Positions 59,495-64,000 of a stretch of DNA of 64,000 nucleotides are shown here, one piece after another. The number at the start of each line of letters is the position of its first letter. Position 1 is the stretch's first letter. Both the position numbers and the translations under genes were made by a program. This stretch comes from Gossypium raimondii (Eukaryota; Streptophyta; Magnoliopsida; Malvales; Malvaceae). The stretch spans positions 53,577,980-53,641,979 of the forward strand of contig NC_068575.1 in NCBI RefSeq assembly GCF_025698545.1. The letters are read 5' to 3'. The notes beneath the pieces were generated by a model. It was not told the origin of the DNA and did no database searches. It saw only the letters and a list, made by a program, of their open reading frames with translations.

Positions 59495-60799
59495 ATGGAG
59501 AGAAAAGAGGGTGTAAAGGTGGAAGATGTATTGGGAAACTCATCGTGTTCGGTGAATGATTTCCCATTACAAAGTATATTTGATTTGAGCAGCAACGAAG
59601 AAGAGAAGATCCGGTCGTTAGGGTTCATGGACTTGCTGGGTGTTCAAGACTTGATCAGTAGTCCTTTATTGGACATCATGGCAGCACAGCAGGTTCCCTC
59701 TCGAATGGCAACCCAACCACCCAATCCTTCTTCTTCCACGAAGATCGGATCTCCTCATGAGGTTTTCAATCAGCCTGCCACTCCTAACTCTTCCACGATT
59801 TCATCTGCATCAAGTGAGGCTGTTCATGATGAACCTGCTAAACTAGATGACCAAGAAGAGGACCAGCGAAAAACCAAGAAACAGTGAGTTCAACTCTTTA
59901 TCTTACACTATTTTCTTTTCTTAAGAAGAGAGAGAAAGAGACGAAGATGGGTATTTTCCGTCTATGTGAGCCAGTGTTCCTGTTTACTGCTAAACAGGTG
60001 TCCCATTTTGAAACTAATTTGGATAAGAAATCAGGGTTTTGATTTCCATCAAAGTGATTTGAAGCTGATCATGAAGATTATTTTTTGTTGTTTTGGCATT
60101 TGTGGGTTTAGGTTGAAACCCAAGAAGACAAATCAGAAGAGACAGAGAGAGCCGAGATTCGCGTTCATGACAAAGAGCGAGGTTGATCATTTGGAAGATG
60201 GTTATAGATGGAGAAAGTACGGACAAAAAGCTGTAAAAAACAGCCCCTTCCCTAGGTACTAACTTCAATGTCCCAACTTCAACCTATTTTAGTTCCCTCA
60301 TTCTGTATGTTATCCTTTTCACCAATTTAGTTAAAATCACAGAGACAGGCAACTTCCATAGGTTATAATGTTTACACTGTTTAATTCTCTTAGGAGTTAT
60401 TATCGTTGCACCACCATCTCATGTAATGTGAAGAAAAGAGTTGAGAGATGTTTCAGTGATCCAAGCATCGTGGTAACCACTTACGAAGGCCAACATACTC
60501 ACCCCAGTCCGGTCATGCCTCGTCCCAACCTTGTTGGTTCTCATCTGAATTCAGCCATCTCCGCCGCAAGTTTTGGCATGTCAATGCAAACTACTCCATC
60601 TCACTATCACCAGCATTTTCAACAGCCTTTTACCGATAACTTGTCTCCTTTGAACTTTGGCCATAATGGGTCCCTTAACGCCACTTTTCTTCATCAGAAG
60701 CGCTTTTGCACCCCAGGGCCAGGACCAGGACCATCTTTGCTTAAAGACCATGGCCTTCTTCAGGACATTCTGCCATCCCATATGCTGAAGGAAGAGTAG
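59495..60799 (+). CDS. WRKY23: WRKY transcription factor, group IIc, WRKY23-like
   Basis: Three coding exons: 59495-59883, 60112-60255, 60394-60799; phases agree (312 aa). Order: acidic/Ser-rich N terminus with [12 protein letters not shown] (about residue 42), a Ser-rich tract ([16 protein letters not shown]), a basic stretch ([16 protein letters not shown]), then the WRKY domain. The domain has [16 protein letters not shown], zinc ligands C-x4-C in YYRCTTISC and HTH in [15 protein letters not shown], followed by a His/Gln-rich region. The C terminus [16 protein letters not shown], with LGFM.LL and [15 protein letters not shown], matches Arabidopsis WRKY23. The second intron cuts the domain after PR, the position conserved in most WRKY genes. 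WRKY23 acts in auxin-controlled root and embryo development and nematode feeding sites. A GPGPGP repeat precedes the tail. Confidence 0.9.
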
Positions 60800-62344
60800 A
60801 TTAGAACATCCATTACCTTTATATGTAATTCTCCACTTGGGATGAAAAGAGGTATAGCGAAATGATCAGTTCACTGGTATGTAGCTTTTTTTTTTTTTTT
60901 GCTGAGAGGTGGCATTTTTATTGAACAAGGAACCCGCTGCCCCTTTTATGCAAAGCTTGATTAATATTACTGTAAATTGGACTTGGTTTTAGTTTCTTAA
61001 TTGGGTTTTTTTTAAATGTTTTTTTGCCACATTTAGTTGCTCTGGATATGTAGAGATTATGCACCAGGGAAATGGTTCTTTCTTTAACTCTTCTGAGTTC
61101 TGACCCTTTGTTTGTCCTATACCTTTGTTTTTGTTATTTTCAAAGGAATATGCATTGATTCCCGTATGAAACTAAGTAGTGCTTGAGGGCTAGGGTTCTT
61201 CAGAGAACAATTAATGCAGAAGCTAGAAAGCTTTCTATTTTCTATTTGTCTGGGAACCAGCCAAATCCAAAATGTTCGTAGCACTAATGAGGCCCTGCAA
61301 AAAAAAAGGGGGGGGGGGCGGGGTTAGAATTTAGTGAGAAAGAATATGAATGTGCAGTAGCTAAATATGCTTGAGTTGGGTTGGGGCAGATGGAACAATA
61401 ACTCGAGATCGACTTGCATAATAATAACTCTCCTTTTCTTAAGTCTACATCTCAAAGATTTGGTTCATTGAATGGTGAGATGGGGGGATTCAGTGTATTG
61501 TTTAATTAAAGGGAGATTGAAGTCATGTTACCTATTCACGCACTATACATTACACATATATATGGAGCAATGATTCTTTTATTCTAATTATATTATGGGG
61601 TCTGAATTGAACATCGCTATCGACAGCTTCTTCGCGGTTGTATATGTGATGTCTACTGGGCATGTGAATATTAGTCACTGTTAAAGAATAATATTGTCGC
61701 CAGTGCCAGGTTGATTATTGGGAAAGAAATGGTACTGAATACAAAAGGGAAAATCAGTTGCCTTTCTAGGGTATAGATAGCATAAAGAATAACGTCGAGA
61801 TAATCCATTCCGTGATCGCTAGGGCCTACTGCCGCCCCCCAACCCAGGACATAATCCCCACTTTTATCCTGCTTAACAAATATTTGTTGCAGCAACATAG
61901 GAGCGAATATAACAGGTAAGCTATAGTCTTGAAGGTTGGAAGCATGATTAACCTCGGCCATTCCATTCGGTCATCTAAGTTGAAACCTAAACTTATCCTT
62001 GGGCTGCAATCATTTCATATGTTACCAAAGGGTGGAAACATGACGTTGCCTAATGTTTATGGCGTAATAAGAAATTGCTATGTTGTAACAACCTAAAATA
62101 TGAGGAACCAATCTTGGCCTGACAGCAGCGAACATAGACCAACAGCTCTTTAATTCAATTTCACTTCGAAAGTCTATACTATACTATTATTTATGTATTT
62201 TATTGAGTCGGCATCACCCTCAATCGAGTCATCAATTTGGTTAAAAAGTTATGAGAATGTCCTTCCATAATTAAAACAAATAATATTATTTGAGGTATTT
62301 TAATCTTTTCACTTAAAAATCAATAAAAATCAACAAAATTAAGT
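60800..62344. other. Intergenic, WRKY 3' region; no gene seen
   Basis: Poly-T near 60888-60900 and an A9-G12-like run near 61299-61318. A minus-strand open frame (61671-61961, 96 codons) is not recognised and lacks a gene context. Confidence 0.4.
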
Positions 62345-64000
62345 TCTAAAAAGATGAAATTGGTCAGGTTGAAGTGCGGTTTTGAGAATGGGACATTGGG
62401 GCGATAGGTTCTAGAGGAGGGTTATCATTGGGCTGGAGAGGGAATTCTTTGGTCAAGCTTAAGAGTTTCTCCTCTTTTCGCATTGACGTTGAGGTTCATG
62501 ATAATAAATGCGGTGACACTTGGCGGTTAACGGGGTTCTATGGGAATCCGGATGAAAGTTGTAAAGGTGCTTCTTGGGATTTGCTTAGACAGCTAAGCTA
62601 CGACCACTCTATTCCTTGGGTTGTTTTGGGGGATTTTAATGAGATTGCAAATTCTTTTGGGAAGAAAGGAGGTCGCCTTAGGTCAGAACGTCAAATGATG
62701 GAATTCCGTACGGCGTTAGAGGATTGCAGTCTCAATGATTTAGGTTTTATCAGCCGGTGGTTCACATGGGAAAGTGGAAGGTTCATATCTACAAATATAA
62801 GAGAGCGTCTGGATCGTGGAGTTGCTACGTTAAATTGGGTAAATCTCTTCCCAAGTTATCAGGTTGAACACTTAAGTCATTCATTTTCTGACCATTGTCC
62901 CATTCTTCTAGATACCGTGGGAGTGAGATGGAATGATCAGTGTAGTAATGCAAAAATGTTTCGGTTTGAGGCCAAATGGTGTTTAGAAAGTTCTTTTGAG
63001 GAGATGATTAAAAGATGGTGGGAAGATACTCCTCGAAGTATACCGAGTAAGCTTGAGAGAATGGGTCACCAAATGCAAAAATGGAGTAAATCCAGAAGTA
63101 GAGAGGAGAAGAGAAATCGGGTAGATTTAGAAGACAGATTGAATTGTCTTTATAATTAGGAACTTTCTGATGAGACTTTAGCTGAAATTACGGAGGTTCA
63201 ATTAGGGCTTAATTTGGAGGCTGATAAGGAAGAGTTATTTTGGGAGCAACGAGCCCGAGCCAACTAGCTGAAGAATGGTGATCGGAACACCAGTTACTTT
63301 TATAAGATTGCCGTTCAACGTCAGTTTCGTGGTCGAATCTCTGAGTTAGAAGATGAGAATGGTGGAATGACTACATTGATCGAGGAGATTATAAATATTG
63401 TTTCGGATTATTTTGGAAAACTATTTTCAGCTTCTGATATAGGTTTGGATGAGCACTTATTTGGCCTAGTAGAGAAAATAGTTACTGTTAGCATGAATGA
63501 TAATTTGCTAAACCAGTTCACTGAGGAGGATATCGCCTATGCAGTAAAGATAATGGCGCCTTTAAAAGTCCCTGGCGTTGATGGGTTCCCCGCAATTTTT
63601 TTCTAAAGGTACTGGCATATTATTAGACCAGAGATTTCCCGTTATTGTTTATCTATTTTGAATGGTCAGTCTGAAGTAGGAGATATTAATAAAACACGCA
63701 TTATTTTGATCCCTAAGGTTGATAAACCAAAAAATATGTCACAATCCAGACCCATAAGTCTTTGTAATGTCGTTTATAAAATTATTGTGAAAGTCTTGGT
63801 AATTCGTATGAGTGCTATTTTGGGTAGTTGTATTAATGAAGCTCAAGGTGCTTTTATCCCAGGAAGACTTATTTCGGATAATGTGTTGATCGCTTATGAG
63901 GTCCTTCATTCTCTCAAAATGAAGAAGAGTGGCGGGAGTGGGAGTTTTGCGCTTAAACTAGATATGAGTAAAGCATATGACTGTGTAAAATGAGATTTTT
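62345..64000 (+). mobile_element. LINE (L1-type) retrotransposon, 5'-truncated, runs off the window
   Basis: The translation starts inside ORF2: RLKCGFENGTL, a frameshift near 62400, then IGSRGGLSLGWRGNS. The endonuclease domain has WVVLGDFNEIA (about 62615), RWFTWES, RERLDRG and the SDHCPILL motif (about 62890). Then comes LKNGDRNTSYFYKIA, and the reverse transcriptase begins (GVDGFPAIFF, RIILIPKVDKP, RPISLCNVVYKIIVKVL, GRLISDNVLIAYEVLHSLK, ALKLDMSKAYDCVK). From 62428 to 63993 it is one frame with only four stops, at 63157, 63265, 63604 and 63991. ORF1 and the 5' end are absent (typical 5' truncation). The FADD box and the 3' end lie beyond the window. Confidence 0.93.

Noticed and set aside
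61671-61961. Minus-strand 96-codon open frame starting MAEVNHASN
   Set aside because: No recognised family or gene structure; flanks are AT-rich non-coding sequence.

Overview
The window is nuclear DNA of a flowering plant. It is AT-rich, the genes have short GT-AG introns, and much of the intergenic space is LTR-retrotransposon debris. The proteins are dicot-like, and several LTR types (ends such as TGTAACACCC and TGTAAGACCC) remind me of cotton and its relatives (Gossypium, Malvaceae). That taxonomic guess is from memory and untested.

Genes I can support, with exon structures worked out by hand: two tandem DUF241 genes on the minus strand (the first cut by the left edge); a DWARF27-type carotenoid isomerase gene (9694-11420, minus, 8 coding exons, 271 aa); a membrane-anchored cyclophilin of the CYP21-4 type (12631-15541, minus, 7 coding exons, 234 aa); the RNase P/MRP subunit POP1 (17948-22216, minus, 10 coding exons, 865 aa, with a telo-box upstream and one apparent GC-AG intron); the PPR-SMR protein GUN1 (35648-39021, plus, 4 coding exons, 862 aa); and a group IIc WRKY factor close to WRKY23 (59495-60799, plus, 3 exons, 312 aa). 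D27 and GUN1 products are expected in plastids, POP1 in the nucleolus and CYP21-4 in the secretory membranes. They do not form a pathway; this is ordinary plant gene order.

The rest is mobile-element territory. 2.8-7.6 kb: a duplicated repeat, one copy split by a 2.35-kb solo-LTR-like element while the other copy preserves the empty site. 7.86-8.67 kb: a LINE scrap beside a DEAD-box helicase pseudogene. 24.3-30.6 kb: a nest three deep, in which a 9-bp-TSD Mutator-like element sits inside an LTR-like element with a CCATA duplication, itself inside one with a CTTTA duplication. 31.1-32.9 kb: an element with 46-bp inverted ends. 33.1-34.05 kb: a long foldback repeat. 45.47-52.83 kb: a decayed Copia element inside a gene fragment, with a 2.8-kb solo LTR inserted in its 3' LTR. 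62.35 kb to the right edge: a 5'-truncated LINE.

I found no new enzymatic or defence system. The most noteworthy items are the TSD-proven nested insertions, the palindromic Mutator-like element full of CACGTC/ACGTGG motifs, the 0.95-kb foldback, and in-frame stops in the LINE and Copia copies that look like single cytosine transitions. All identifications are by eye, without database searches.
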